From Monocercomonoides exilis (taxonomy: Eukaryota; Preaxostyla; Oxymonadida; Polymastigidae): a stretch of 64,000 nt of DNA. The notes below the pieces were generated by a model. The model saw only the letters and a list, made by a program, of their open reading frames with translations, was not told the DNA's origin and did not search any database. Position 1 is the stretch's first letter. Every line of letters starts with the position of its first letter. Where the stretch lies: NCBI GenBank assembly GCA_001643675.2, contig LSRY02000026.1:422501-486500 (forward strand), in the 5' to 3' direction. Of the stretch, positions 1 to 11,714 are shown one piece after another. The translations under genes and the position numbers were made by a program.

Positions 1-662
1 TGGGAAAAATCATGTTCGAAGGGAAGTCATATGAGATTCTGGAGCTAATCGGATGCATGTAAGTTGAAATCGGAAAGGTGAAGAAAATATAATCTGAAGA
101 AAATTGCCTGATATATATGAATAAATTCTTTTTGAAGATACGACAGCAATGAATCTTTTTTCATGAGCTTAATTTGTAGTTGATGGAGAAGCCAATTCAA
201 ATGGAAAATGACGAAGAAATAATATAACCTGCGCTGATTTTGTGCTCTATGAAAGATAAGTGATGATATACACACATGTTGAAAAGAAGATGGCAGCTCA
301 TGAATATGAAGTGAAATGAAAAATTATCAGAATTTGAAGAAATAATTGAGGAAATTATGAGAAAGCTCATCATTTGAAATGGTTTTTGCATCAGCTGCGC
401 TGAAGGTGAGTGTTTGAGTTGGAACAAATGTTGAGGTGAGGAGGGTGGGAGAGGCGTCTTGGAGGAGGGAAATGAAGCCAGTGAGGGCATACTCGATGGT
501 GGCGCATGGGGTCTGTTGGGGTCTGCCACAGGCATCAGAATTAGTTCCATTGCTGGCAACGATTTTGTTCTGAGCAATGAGTGGGAGCCAGCTATTGAAC
601 TCAGCTTTTCTAATTTTCCACGATTTCATTTAGCGTTTGATGAAGCTTCTGAATCAAATTAA
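1..662 (-). pseudogene. Fragment of a Pmp-like surface/receptor gene
   Basis: The minus strand carries a short peptide with the module-start signature CGRPQQTPCATIEYAL. This resembles the C-G-x-x-x-P-C-x-x-I-x-x-A pattern that opens each repeat of the large receptor gene at 28366-36352 (for example its CGAQSIPCASID). The flanking sequence on both sides is broken by stops in all frames, so only a relic is visible, and it may continue beyond the left edge of the window. No membrane segment or kinase-like tail is seen. Membership of the receptor family is inferred from this one motif and its spacing. Confidence 0.4.
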
Positions 663-1050
663 AAAAATGAGATTTATCGGCTATGCAAAGGTGAGGGGAA
701 AATGAGAAAAATAACTATTATTGTTTGATTGATTCCAATATTTTTTTTTCTTTTCATCTTTTCTGTTCTTCTTAATGATCTTTCTCTTTTCAATGTTTAA
801 TTTTTCCAATTATTTATTTACAACTTTTTTTCTGAAGTTTTATTTATTTATTTTTAGTAAATTTTAATAAAACTTGATCAAAAAATACTTTTTTACCAAA
901 AATATAAAAAAGGAATGAATTTTTGTTTAAATAAATAAAACAAATAAATGTTTTGTCAATACATGCTCAATACTCATAAAAAATCAATTCTTATTATGCG
1001 ATCAGAAAATACCACAATAGATTTTATATTTTCTATTTTTGATCTTTTTT

Positions 1051-1074
1051 ATGATTTCAAAAAAAATCACCCAT
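1051..1074. repeat. Solitary MITE terminal repeat
   Basis: The reverse complement begins TGGGTGATTTTTTTTGAAAT, nearly the same as the terminal inverted repeat of the 253-bp element at 36921-37173 (GGGTGATTATTTTTGAAATC). No partner repeat was found nearby, so this is probably a remnant end. Confidence 0.45.
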
Positions 1075-1091
1075 TTGTCATTTTTTTTATC

Positions 1092-1684
1092 ACTAATATA
1101 TACACCAAAAATAATTCTAATTCGGAAATAAATAATTCAATTTCGAAATTTAAATTTTTTTGTTTTGTGGAATGAATAACTTGTGTTTGGGGTTTTAAAT
1201 TCTTTAAATTTTTATCTCATCAACAAATTTTGTTTATCAATATTTGAAAAATGATGCATTTTCATTTAAAAATTTTCTTTTATTTTGAATGATAATTTAT
1301 TGATTGAAGTTAATTTGAAAAGGAAATAAATTTATTTTTATGTTTAAAACCGATATTATTCAAAATTTTGCCAATGAAACAATCACATTATTGTGAAGAA
1401 ATAATTCAATAATCGTGATTAAATATTTTCAATTTTTATTTGGTTTTTCAATAGAATGAATTTTTATAATATCATTATTATTTGAGTGATGATTTTCGAA
1501 AATAATAAAAAATTCAAAAAATTGATTAGAATCATAATTCTATTAAAAAAAACAGTTATGTGTGTAATAATATTCGATTGGTTAAAAAATAACTTGAACT
1601 TTTTTGAAATCCATTCTCGAGAAAAATTAAAAATTTAAGTTTTTAATGAATTTCGAAATTGAATTATTTTTGGTGTATTTAGTG
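1092..1684. repeat. Degraded foldback / inverted-repeat element
   Basis: The sequence tacaccaaaaataattc at 1101-1117, followed by aattcaatttcgaaa at 1134-1148, recurs inverted at about 1650-1677 (tttcgaaattgaattattt then ttggtgta). The left arm carries an extra ~20 bp between the two blocks. The arms are short and diverged, so this is probably an old non-autonomous element. Boundaries are approximate. Confidence 0.4.
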
Positions 1685-2473
1685 AAAATATTAACAATAA
1701 AAAGTATTAATGTTATTATACGTTATTGAAAATTATTTAGTTATTGTATTTTATTTTCCTCAACTTTCGAAAGAAATTTGAACACTTTCTTGGCATTTTC
1801 ACAATTGACAAATTGATAAAATAAAAATTTTGTGGTTTTGTCACTTGTCAGATCTGTCATTGACAAGTCAGATCTGTCATTTTGTCTTTTTTGAAAACAC
1901 TTCTGAATTCAAGCAAAAATCGAAAGCCTAATGTATTTTGTTTAGTTGTGAGGAAAATTCTCATTTGCCACAAATAGATCAGACAAAATGGAATTTATTT
2001 TGTTTGATTGCTTCGATGGAATGAAGTTGTTTTCAGATGATTTTTTGGTAAGTATACGTGTTTTTGGTAAAAGTTCAAGTTTTTATTTAATTATTTTCTT
2101 TGAAATAGTTGAAATTTATGAGTTGTTTTTAGAACTCTTTATGTTGATTAACTTTTCTGTTTTTTGAAGCCTTGAGAAAATAAAGCACTAAATGTTTTGC
2201 ATATTCAATCTTCATCGCTTTTATTTTCACTAAAAGTCTTGCCAAACATTTGCAGTTATTCGATATTAACTTAGTTGTTAAGTCTCAAAAATCATAAAAA
2301 ATCAACGTTCAAGGAGTAATTTTTTATTAACAACGTAAAACAAATACAAAACATATATCATTTTGAAGGAAGAAATTAATTTTCTATTTTCAATTTAAGC
2401 AAGAGTTTTTAAAAATAAATCTTTTGTAAAAGAAAATGAGAATATTGAAATCATAGGTACATGAACAAATTAT

Positions 2474-5400
2474 TCATGTTTTTTTTTTTACAATTAAAAA
2501 CTTTCTGTCTTTAATACACCCAATCTTTATCTCCTTTGTCATTCTTCTTCCGCACAGCATCATGAACAGCGAATCCCTCAAATCCACAATCAATTTCTCA
2601 TGTGGGGATGAACAGGCCATTGCATCCACCAGATTCGACATCGATGAGGTGGTTGGACACAGACTCTCCGATCGAACAAATGTTGAATCTGAATCTGATG
2701 TGTCTGTGGATGAAGTGGATGAAATGGATGGTGATGGTGTTCTCTTTCTTATCTCTTCTTCCTTTTCTTCTTTCTCATCAACCTTCTCCAACATCCATTG
2801 AGGAATCTTGTCTGAATCTCTCCCCAATATATATTCCGTTGATCCACACTCACTCAACAAATGCTCTGATGACTCTGAATGTCCCAAGCTTTTCTCATAC
2901 ACCCTCTTCTTTATCCTCTCTTCGTTCTTCTTCTCTGCCTCCCTCTCAGCTCTCCTCCACTGCTCCTCTGGTGACATCTCCATCGTCACCTTCTCAAATG
3001 CCTTTGGACCCTACTTCACTGTGTCATTCACAATCTCTCTCAGGTCTTTGTTTTCATTCTTCGCTTATCTCCTCATCACAACCAGAACAACTCGGAACAG
3101 CAGGCCGAAGACTACGAGGAGGAGCACCAGCAAGGACGGGAGTGCTGGTGTGGCTGTTTAGGCCTGGTGGGCAGCGCTTGCAGGCTCTAACCTGTTTTTG
3201 AGGACGAGGGGGGGTGTTGCACACAAGACGCCATCAACCGCGCCAAACGGAACAGCAACACTAATTTCTGCAGCGGGGGGTGCAAAGGCAAAGGTGGCCA
3301 GCGGGACACGCCCCCGCGCCTCGCTCTCCGACACATACCCGTCGTTTGCGAACTCGTTGCAAAAGACAATCACCACACTGTCTGCGATTGTGACAAGGAG
3401 GAAAGTGAATTCGCATTGCAGGAAGAGTGACCAAAAGAGTTAAGCTCCACAAGGCTTAAGGTCTCCTGGGCCGCAAGAGATGTCAACACAGAGACGTAGA
3501 ATATTGAGGTGAAGTTGGAGATGATGCTTACCTGAAGACGCTCCTCGTTCCGGATCAGCGAAGAAGGTTGTTAAAAGCACATTCACCTCCTTTCAAGCTC
3601 GCCAGAGTACGCGATTGAAAATCCTGGTAGGCAATTTTTGGGCAGGAAGACGGTTGGCTGCTTTTCTGATGGCCGTTTCGGCCAGAGGTGATGTTGCTCA
3701 CAATCCGTTGTATCGTCGATGTGGATAGCACCTCCAGAGATAGACAACGTTACATCAGATGCGCTTGTTAAATTGAGATAGATGATGTCTGCTGTTGTGT
3801 TGTATTAATGAACGAAAAGATACTGTCTCAACTGTTAACATTTGTCATTGCATAGCATTCTATGTGAGCTCTTTCAATGAATAACTCCACAAGCGAGAGT
3901 TCAGGTGCAATTCTTACGCTCTCAACGCTTCCTTGGAGTGTCTGTTTATCTGCTTCTTTCTTAGAGGATGTGTCACATTACAAGAAGGTGAAGTTGGACA
4001 AAGTATTGTGTACAGAAGAGGAAGACATAGGAAGCATGGACAATTGAAAAATGCATAGGCATCTGTATTTGTGCAGTTGCAGAAAAAAGAACCAGAAAAT
4101 GCGAGTTCTTTTGTTACAGTGGCAGGGAGGCAGATGATGCTGATCTGCAAAAATACCAGATATTCGGTTGACATACTGAGCGCCAAGGAGCTCTCGCACT
4201 AACTGAACTCGAAGAGGAAAGTGACAGCTGGAGGAGCTGGAGGTTAATATTTGTGAGGGCAACATAGTTGGCATCGGAGGAAAGGAAAAATGAGAGAGCG
4301 AATGCGAGGTGCAAGACTGAGCAGTTGTTTACTGGAACGTGTTCACACAACATAGCGAACAGAGAGGATTTGAGTTTCTTTTGGCAAATGAAAGAGAGAT
4401 GTGCCAATTGGTGTTGTTCCTATCAACACTGTCAGAGGACGTAAATTGTAACACAAAAAAGAGGGTGAAATGTTCTATCCGGACGTTTGCAGAGGTTGCG
4501 AGGACGAAGACGAAGAATAAGATAACATAATTGAAACGAATGAGTGAAGACAATTGGGACTTTAACCATCAGTTGCTCACGCTTGCTGTTCTGGACTGGG
4601 AGCAGATAGCTTTGTGTAGCAACACCAACAGTTAAGAGTATTAGGATCGAATAAGTTTATTATACTCTTCATGCAATGATCGGAAGGATGCTTCAAGCTC
4701 TCCAAACTGCTGACTATCCTAATAATTGTTCCCGAACGAAGACACATAAATTGTTTCATTCCTGTGCTTTGCAAATCTTTTCTGCAGGTCTTCTTTGTAC
4801 TGATAGATACCAAATTTGCATCTTCATATTGTGAGGTCTTTAACAAATAAAGCTCTGAAGTCCAGCAAAAACTGCTCATCTGCAATCTGTGCTTTTATCG
4901 AGTGGCAATCCACATACACGTCTCTTCCCTGATATGCGACATTGCCCTTGAACGTGATGTTCGACAGCACAAATGCTACTGGCTTGGCAGAGGCAGATGT
5001 GTTTTCCAAAAACAAGTCTCCGTTCCTTCCAGTTGATGAGCAGAAGCAGTCGGCGATTGAAGAAAACAAGCAATCAAAATGCCCTCCTTCGTTCAGTCTA
5101 AAAAAAAACAGCCACTCCATTTTTGCATCCAGAACCACCTCGTTTTTTAATTGTTGCATTGAGGATGACCATATTTGTTGGATCAATGCCTGCCCTTCGG
5201 ATCATTGCGATGTTGCCAGCTGCACTCTGGACCACTTTTTCGAGTGCGTTCCATTCAACAGCAAAACTTTCATCGTCTTTTGTATTTTCATTCTTGTCTT
5301 CAATTCAAGTCCTTGAAATGCATAACCCGCTTCCATCTCCCAGATTAATGTTTTTCATCATAAGATTTATTATTTTTTAAGGATGTTGAAGATTGCACAA

Positions 5401-6065
5401 AAAATACTTCTCTTGAAAATCCAAGTAATTGCATTATCGCAAATATCAGCACAACCGGACTTCCATCTGCCATGATCAGCCCACATTCAATTTTGCTTTC
5501 TCCACCGTTTTCTTTTTTCATAAACTGACAGCATTTCAAACGTCACAATCCTTCGCTTGAACAAACATGAATCTAATTGTTTACGGCCAGTGAATGAAAA
5601 TAGCAGAATAAAGCTTATTAATTCGAACTTGGTTATTCCTTGAATGTTTATTACTGCTTCCTCTGATCCTTCAAGTGTAGAGTAACATTCCAAAAAGCAA
5701 ATGTTGCTATTATCAGATTTTATTGAAGCTACGCTGAGCCCCACACATTTCTGAAGAACAGCCTTCCCAAAGACATAAATATTATTTTCATTTCTTTCAG
5801 GCTATCGATCCAAAGAATAATCTATAAAAAGGCATGGATAATTTGAGAATCCACAAACGCTCACACACACATCACAACATTCGCCTCCTATGAACATTTC
5901 TGAGTCAAGAGAAATCCAGAAATAAAATAATGGAATGGCTTTCGTTGTATCACATCCATCAAAGCCTTTCAATGAATCCATGGATATTCCAATTAGGAGC
6001 TTAGTCACAAAGGAAAGCATGGAGTTGGTAATGTTCTTTGTCAAGAAAAAAGATTCAACAAACAT
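2474..6065 (-). pseudogene. Decayed Pmp/TM/pseudokinase receptor gene (second copy)
   Basis: This is a broken paralogue of the receptor gene at 28366-36352, read leftwards. 5' pieces include a module opening, CGFSNYPCLFIDYSL (near 5850), and GRDVYVDCHSIKAQIADE (near 4900), which matches the GKDVFVRCHSISHQINE block of the large copy. Near 3100-3160 lies the membrane segment PSLLVLLLVVFGLLF, followed by stops (one after ...VVMRR, one after ...NDTVK) and then the juxtamembrane coil SPEEQWRRAEREAEKK and a Ser/Thr-rich acidic linker. The frame then diverges from the other copy after the block matching its DLRDSLFM, and the kinase-like domain is missing. Frameshifts and stops occur throughout, and 3440-4570 is barely recognisable. 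The 3100-3440 part is strikingly GC-rich compared with its surroundings. Homology is clear for 2474-3380 and patchy upstream. Confidence 0.75.
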
Positions 6066-6698
6066 GACATCTCCACATCTTGCGGCATTTGGCTTGCCTG
6101 CATCTAATACTACGAAAAATTATTTACAATGGATCATTACAAACAAACATTTATAAAATCTGCGATTCGAAACAAATTCTCTCTTTTTCAGCGTGCACTG
6201 TACATCCTGTGAATATGCATATGATATTATTCAGCTTAACTTTTCCATTTATCTGTGTATTTATTGCCCTTTCTCTGCTAATGATAGATAGCTCACAATA
6301 CTTTTGAAAAACGCCTTCTTTGATGTTCATTGATGAATATTCTTTTTCATAATTTTGTTATTGACATTTGCACTGTTTTTGCTTTTTGAAATACTTTTTG
6401 TTGCGTTTATATTGCATTGTCTAACTAGAAAATATTTGTTTTCTCCAGTTAATAATCAAACATCCATTTTTTGGGAATCTCTTTAAAATATGCTTTCTAA
6501 ATATTCTAAAACAGAGGAACGTTTTAATTTCTCATATCATTCGACCGAGTTTGCACTAAATTTGAATTTGCGAAAATAACCCCAGAATAAGCTTCATCTT
6601 CTTCGATTTTAGCATTGGAAATAGCAAATTAACTTTCAGATTCATTTATTATGCACAGAAGATTTATCATTGAATAATTACAACTTTTCAATGTGAAT
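6066..6698. other. Spacer, no gene seen
   Basis: AT-rich sequence between the receptor relic and the foldback element. Short open stretches on the plus strand have no recognisable content. A few residues of degenerate receptor ectodomain may extend into 6066-6300. Confidence 0.5.
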
Positions 6699-6699
6699 A

Positions 6700-7674
6700 G
6701 AATCAATTATTTATCGGTGCCCAAAAAATTAATCGGAATCTAAATTTTCTGGCTCTCCAGAGCACTTTTAGAAAAAAATTAAATGACAGGAAATTTTCAA
6801 AATATTTTTTATAATTATTCCTGTAAATATTTAGGGTCATAATTTTTCAATTTTTGTGAAAAGAACTGGAATTTTTAGTTTTATTTTTTAGATCAAATAC
6901 TTGCTCATATCTCAACAAGTTTTTTATTCTGAGGATTTTGAGTGTTGTAATTGGTATTAAACCTGTCATTTTTATGTTTTTTGTTATTTATTGTTATCAA
7001 ACACTTCGTTTTTATTATTGTTTTTTCTGTTTATCGACATTTCAAAAAAATGAGAAAAAAATGAAATTTGAGATTGTATTATATTTTTATGTTGAAAAAT
7101 CGTTGAAAAAATGAATATTATGATCATCACAAAAATTTGAAATGAAAGAATGTGATTTGAAAAAAAGGAAATAAAAATACACAAAAACAAGTATTTTTGT
7201 ATTATAATCACGATCACAAAAATATAAAGATTTTCTTCTTTTTGTATATTTTCATTTGTTGATAATTTATATGTTTTATCTTTTTAATTAACGAAAAAAC
7301 TTATATATTCAAATGTATTCTTCAATTTGTCGAAATATAGTGAAATGAAAAAAATAATAAAAAAACGAAGTGTTTGATAACAATAAATAACAAAAAACAT
7401 AAAAATGACAGGTTTAATACCAATTACAACACTCAAAATCCTCAGAATAAAAAACTTGTTGAGATATGAGCAAGTATTTGATCTTAAAAATAAAACTAAA
7501 AATTCCAGTTCTTTTCACAAAAATTGAAAAATTATGACCCTAAATATTTACAGGAATAATTATAAAAAATATTTTGAAAATTTCCTGTCATTTAATTTTT
7601 TTCTAAAAGTGCTCTGGAGAGCCAGAAAATTTAGATTCCGATTAATTTTTTGGGCACCGATAAATTATTGACCC
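6700..7674. mobile_element. Foldback element, ~315-bp inverted arms, TA-flanked
   Basis: Sequence from about 6700 to 7020 is repeated inverted at about 7355-7674. Conserved blocks include ttatcggtgcccaaaaaatt, ctggctctccagagcact and aacacttcgttttt. The outer ends read GAATCAATTATTTATCGG (left) and GGGTCAATAATTTATCGG (right, inverted), each directly flanked by TA. The ~330-bp loop is AT-rich and has no coding capacity. The GGGTCAA end and TA flank match the foldback element at 26705-27710, although the arms are otherwise unrelated in sequence. It is probably a non-autonomous DNA transposon. Confidence 0.85.
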
Positions 7675-7676
7675 TA

Positions 7677-8164
7677 TAGATCGGAACAAAAATATTCAAA
7701 TAATTAATATTTATTAATGGTATTTAATATAAGTTCACTTCTTCAAAAACAAATGTTTGTCATTGTTTCTGTTAAAAAATTATCAAAATCTTATTTTCGA
7801 TTAACTCAATAATTTATTTGATGAATATATTATGTGTCACAATGATCGAATATGAGTGACACAACTTTTTTTATTTGTCATGTCACATAGGCTAACTTCG
7901 TATGAAATTAGCGTTATCGAAACAATATTTGTGTATCATTTGTTAACAATAATATAAAATATTTCACTTAATATTATGGGAATGGAATGATTAACATTTT
8001 TTGATCATTTGTGATCTTTTATTCAGATCAATAAAACGTTTGTGACTATTCAAAAAGAATGACAAATTAGATGAAATTTGAATAAAAAATTTCATTTTGA
8101 ATAACTTCATTTTAATAAAATAAAATACTGATTTATTTGACAAAAACACACTATATTCAATTAT
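7677..8164. other. Spacer, no gene seen
   Basis: AT-rich sequence between the foldback element and the truncated DIRS element. The missing 3' end of surface pseudogene A was looked for here and not found. Confidence 0.5.
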
Positions 8165-9592
8165 ACTCGCTTTATTTAGGAATTCCCGACTTCATTTGAG
8201 TTTCTGTTTGATTATGATTTCATTAAGAACAGAATAAAGAACATAATAAGAAAAACGCAGATATACAGATCACCTCCGAGATAATGAGTTTGATCTTAAA
8301 CTATGGGTGGTTTGAGTGAAAACTTCGCTCTCCCAAAATGACGTGGAATAAAAGGGGCGAGATGAAAATATAGACAATAACATTAAAAATTAAATAATAA
8401 AATAATGCATTGTCCACTTCACTTCACCACAGACTTCGCCTTTTAGTCTTGGTCACGAAGAGCAGAGGACAGAAGAAATTATCACTTGGAGCTGTCTTCT
8501 GCAGGCTGTGGAGTGATCTGGTGATGCAAGTGTTATGCAAGGAGCAGAAAGAAAAACCACTCTTGCTTCCGCGAGGCGTGGAAAAGAAAACTGCTTGTGC
8601 AGCGCTCTGCCTTTCGCTCTTCTGCTGATCCAGCAGAGCAACCCTAATCATCACACGCTATGTGGGCTAGTCTGACTCTTCTCTTTGCAAATCGTTTATA
8701 AACAAATCAAGTCGTATGATTATTCATAAAACTTTCAATTCATTCCATATTTCTTTGTCCACGTTGTGGGTGCAACCTGGTGGCTTCGGGCGGTTAATCT
8801 TTCTTTCCTACCTTGGATGTCTCGCCCCTTTTTTCTCGTCATCTTCTCACTTGCATGTTTCTCTCTTTATCACCCAGCCGCTTTAAGTCTCTCCATCCGC
8901 GTTCGTATTATTTCGGAGCAAACCTGTCTCACTGCATTTTTATTAATGCGCAATAATGCAAATCAACAAACGCAAGGAGCAGGTTTGCTCCTCAATAATG
9001 AGTCTTGAAATCCCTTTTTATTTATTTATTTTAATTAAATAAAACTTTAATGTATTAATTTATTTATTAGAAATGATCTTGTACCCTCCTGCCTAGCACA
9101 ATGTCGTGCAGCGGATGAACAGAAAAACTGCGGATGAATGTGCGGCCCTTGTCTCTACTCCATCCCTCTCTTGGAGTGTTTCCGATTTGTTCTTGATCTG
9201 GTGTTAAATGTTCCTGCAGTCTTGGCCATTTGTCCTATGCTTCTCTCTCCGCGTTTCTTCATATCAGTTTCATGTTTTTTCTGTGAGGCAGTGTGTCTGC
9301 CATCCGTCAGCTCCATAATGCTGTGGGGAATTATGGAGGTTGTCTCCCCACATTTGGGGAGTCAGACTTAGTCACTTTCCTGGTGTTTTCTCTTTTTACG
9401 ATTAGGCCCTCGTCTCTTCGACCTCTTCCTCCTGTTCATATCCACTTCTCCCCCAGCTTGTGAATTCTCTCTTGTGTATTCCTTTATTCCCAATTCTGTA
9501 TTCTCATTTCTTATATCCTCTCTCTCGCTGTCCTTCTCCTACTTGTCTCCCTTTTTCGCAAGGGGTACTAGGCCGCCGATTGTATCAAGAAT

Positions 9593-10387
9593 TTATTTTG
9601 TATTTTGAATAGGTAACACATTATAATATTCCTGGATCACTCTTGAACCTGGAGCCCATCTCGCGTACACATTGATCGCTTTCCAATCTGCACCTTCTTT
9701 TTTAGCAAAGCGCGTTGTCACTGCATGTCTAATCGAGTACGAGGTAAATGTTTCCGGTATTCCGTTCTCTCTCAGAATTGCTGTTAACTCTTCTTTGATT
9801 CTCTGCAAATTCGCAGGTTGATTCTCACAAATATCAAACCACACATGTTCATCCTTGAACGTTGTCTTTGTAAATTCTCCCCAACGTTGGAGCGCTGCAA
9901 CAGCATCTATACGTGGGTTTGTATGTTTATCTATGATAACCTTAACCTTCTCTCCCCCGGATGTTTTTGTTTGTACTTGTGTCTGGACTAAATAATCTTT
10001 AAATATTATTGTATCACTTCTCATTCTTTCCAGCTCTGCTGGCCTTAAAGCCCCGAATATCATGGTCAGGACGAGAGCTCTCCTTTGGAGGGTCTGTGGG
10101 TCTTTCATATCATGGGTGGCTTCTGCCCATTTCGTGATGATTGTCAAGTCCCACATTGATTTGTATCGTTTGCCCCTTCTTGGCTTATCCCACACATAAG
10201 TCTTCAGAAATATCTCTATGTACTTCCCATCAATTTTCGTCTCTCAAAACAGATTAAAAAAATCCAGCACTTTCCGAACTGTCTGATGAATCACTCCACT
10301 TGACAGTTTTGTATTCGAGAGTATTTCAGTTAACTCTGCAATGATCCACATGGCATCTTTGGTTGTGAGGGGGTCAGTGTCATCCAT
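9593..10387 (-). pseudogene. Tyrosine recombinase of the truncated DIRS element
   Basis: A 264-residue integrase-like frame starts at an ATG at 10387 and is interrupted once, by TGA at 10244-10246. The N-terminal part (ELTEILSNTKLSSGVIHQ) looks like a core-binding domain. The catalytic part holds the first arginine in FGALRPAELERM, the box TSYSIRHAVTTRF, which aligns with the HxLRH box of tyrosine recombinases with Y in place of H, a tryptophan in VYARWAPGSR, and the putative nucleophile in VIQEYYN. In intact DIRS elements this enzyme integrates a circular DNA intermediate. Apart from the TGA the frame is well preserved. It is a different lineage from the recombinases at 51643 and 58024, which have K in place of R. 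Confidence 0.75.
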
Positions 10388-10408
10388 GCTCTCTCTATCT
10401 AGGACTTG

Positions 10409-11110
10409 TTAAAAATTCCTCAGCGCTCTCCATGTATCCCTTTCGTTCTTTTGATTAGTCAATATTGCTGCTGCTATGTCCTTTGCTCCAACGTGTTCTC
10501 CCCATGCTTGAAAGAGGTCCATTCCAGGGATATTTTCTTCTCCAGTGTAATGCTTATCACCTCTCCTGGGGGTAACTTCCTTTCTTCCATTCTCATCTTC
10601 GCTCACGGTATCATGCACTCCTGAAGTGTCCCCAGGGTCTTTATCGAATGCCCAGGCTGCAGAAGCGGTGTCCAGGTCTGCCCCCACCATGCTGAAATAA
10701 TCAGAATCTTCAGTTCCCTCTGAGCTTCCTTCATCTTCCCCCTCAGGATCTGTCCAATGTTTCTCAGGTACGGGTGGACTAGCACTATCTCGTTTTCTAG
10801 CATTTCTTTCTCTCTTTCTTTTTTCTCAGAGAGGATAGTTAACAAATAGTTCCGCAGGGCACAGGAGCAGTCGGGTTTGAAATTGTATCTAGTGTTCTAA
10901 GTGCGAATATTTGTAATATCTCTGTGACTTTCTCCCCCTTCAGTGCATTGTCCGGCTTTTTCGCCATCCGGCTGAGTGCATCTGCTTCCGTGTTTTGTAT
11001 TATAATCTTGTGGCAAAGTGAGGCTCTTTTTCCTTATAACTTTACACGATATTTTGTAACTAATGTTCTCTGGATAATCCCTTCACAATGTGCGTCTTGT
11101 TGTTCGACAT
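10409..11110 (-). pseudogene. RNase H C-terminus and linker of the truncated DIRS element
   Basis: On the minus strand near 10970, KIIIQNTEADALSRMAKKPD matches the last acidic motif of DIRS RNase H; the full-length element at 53400 has NVRADGLSRLAKGG. The sequence then runs in shifted frames toward the recombinase, including a stretch ending GMDLFQAWGEHVGAKD. The upstream RNase H residues and the whole reverse transcriptase are missing. Confidence 0.6.
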
Positions 11111-11714
11111 TTTCAGCTGTGCACTATTTTTTATTCTAGATGGGGGAAAATATGGACTTTCAAGCTTTTATTGTTAAAGATCTAAAAAAAAAATTGTTTC
11201 ACTCATACATTTCTTAAACTATTTCAGACTATAAAATAAATAGGATTCTCATATCTATTAACATGTAACATTGATATCACTATTTTATATTTTGTGACAT
11301 TTCATGAATGTCAAAATATGAACACATATTTAATGAATTTTTTGAAAACCAAAAGTTAATCAAAAGTGCATAATTCATCAATGAAAATGCCTGAAGTTAA
11401 ATATTTTGTCCCAGATGATTTATTAAAAGCCCAGATCCTGGTAAATTCAACAATATTTTCCACTCTTACTATTTTCAAAATTCGATTTAATTCTTTTCCC
11501 TCGCCGTCTTTGTCTGATAGTCTAACAGGTTGTTTGAATCATTTTTATTGCGGATAATAAGGATCTTCATTGAATTTGAGTATTGGCGAAGTGAGATCTT
11601 AAGCAACCCATAGGATGAATCTTATACTCATTATCGAGGAGTAAACCTGCTCCTTGCGTTTGTAGATTCGAAGCATTACGAATTTCCTAAATAAACAATA
11701 TCATTAACAATTAT

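Larger units (their letters stand above)
663..2470. other. AT-rich spacer without recognisable genes
   Basis: No credible coding region is seen. The stretch holds a degraded inverted repeat (1092-1684), a solitary MITE-like terminal sequence (1051-1074) and a 14-bp sequence, gtcagatctgtcat, repeated directly at 1847-1860 and 1867-1880. Confidence 0.6.
8165..11705 (-). mobile_element. DIRS-type retrotransposon, internally deleted
   Basis: Imperfect inverted ends define it. The left side has tttatttaggaattcc and gataatgagtttgatctt; the right side carries the complements gaatttcctaaataaa and the run through ataagattcatcctatggg near 11605-11650. A further copy of the right-end sequence, aaacgcaaggagcaggttt, lies inside at 8966-8984 and pairs with 11644-11662, as expected for a DIRS internal complementary region. 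On the minus strand the order is the end of an RNase H domain (NTEADALSRM near 10970), a linker, then a tyrosine recombinase (9593-10387). No reverse transcriptase motifs are present, so the element is a deletion derivative. It lies directly against the broken 3' end of surface pseudogene A. The ends are approximate because the repeats are diverged. Confidence 0.75.
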
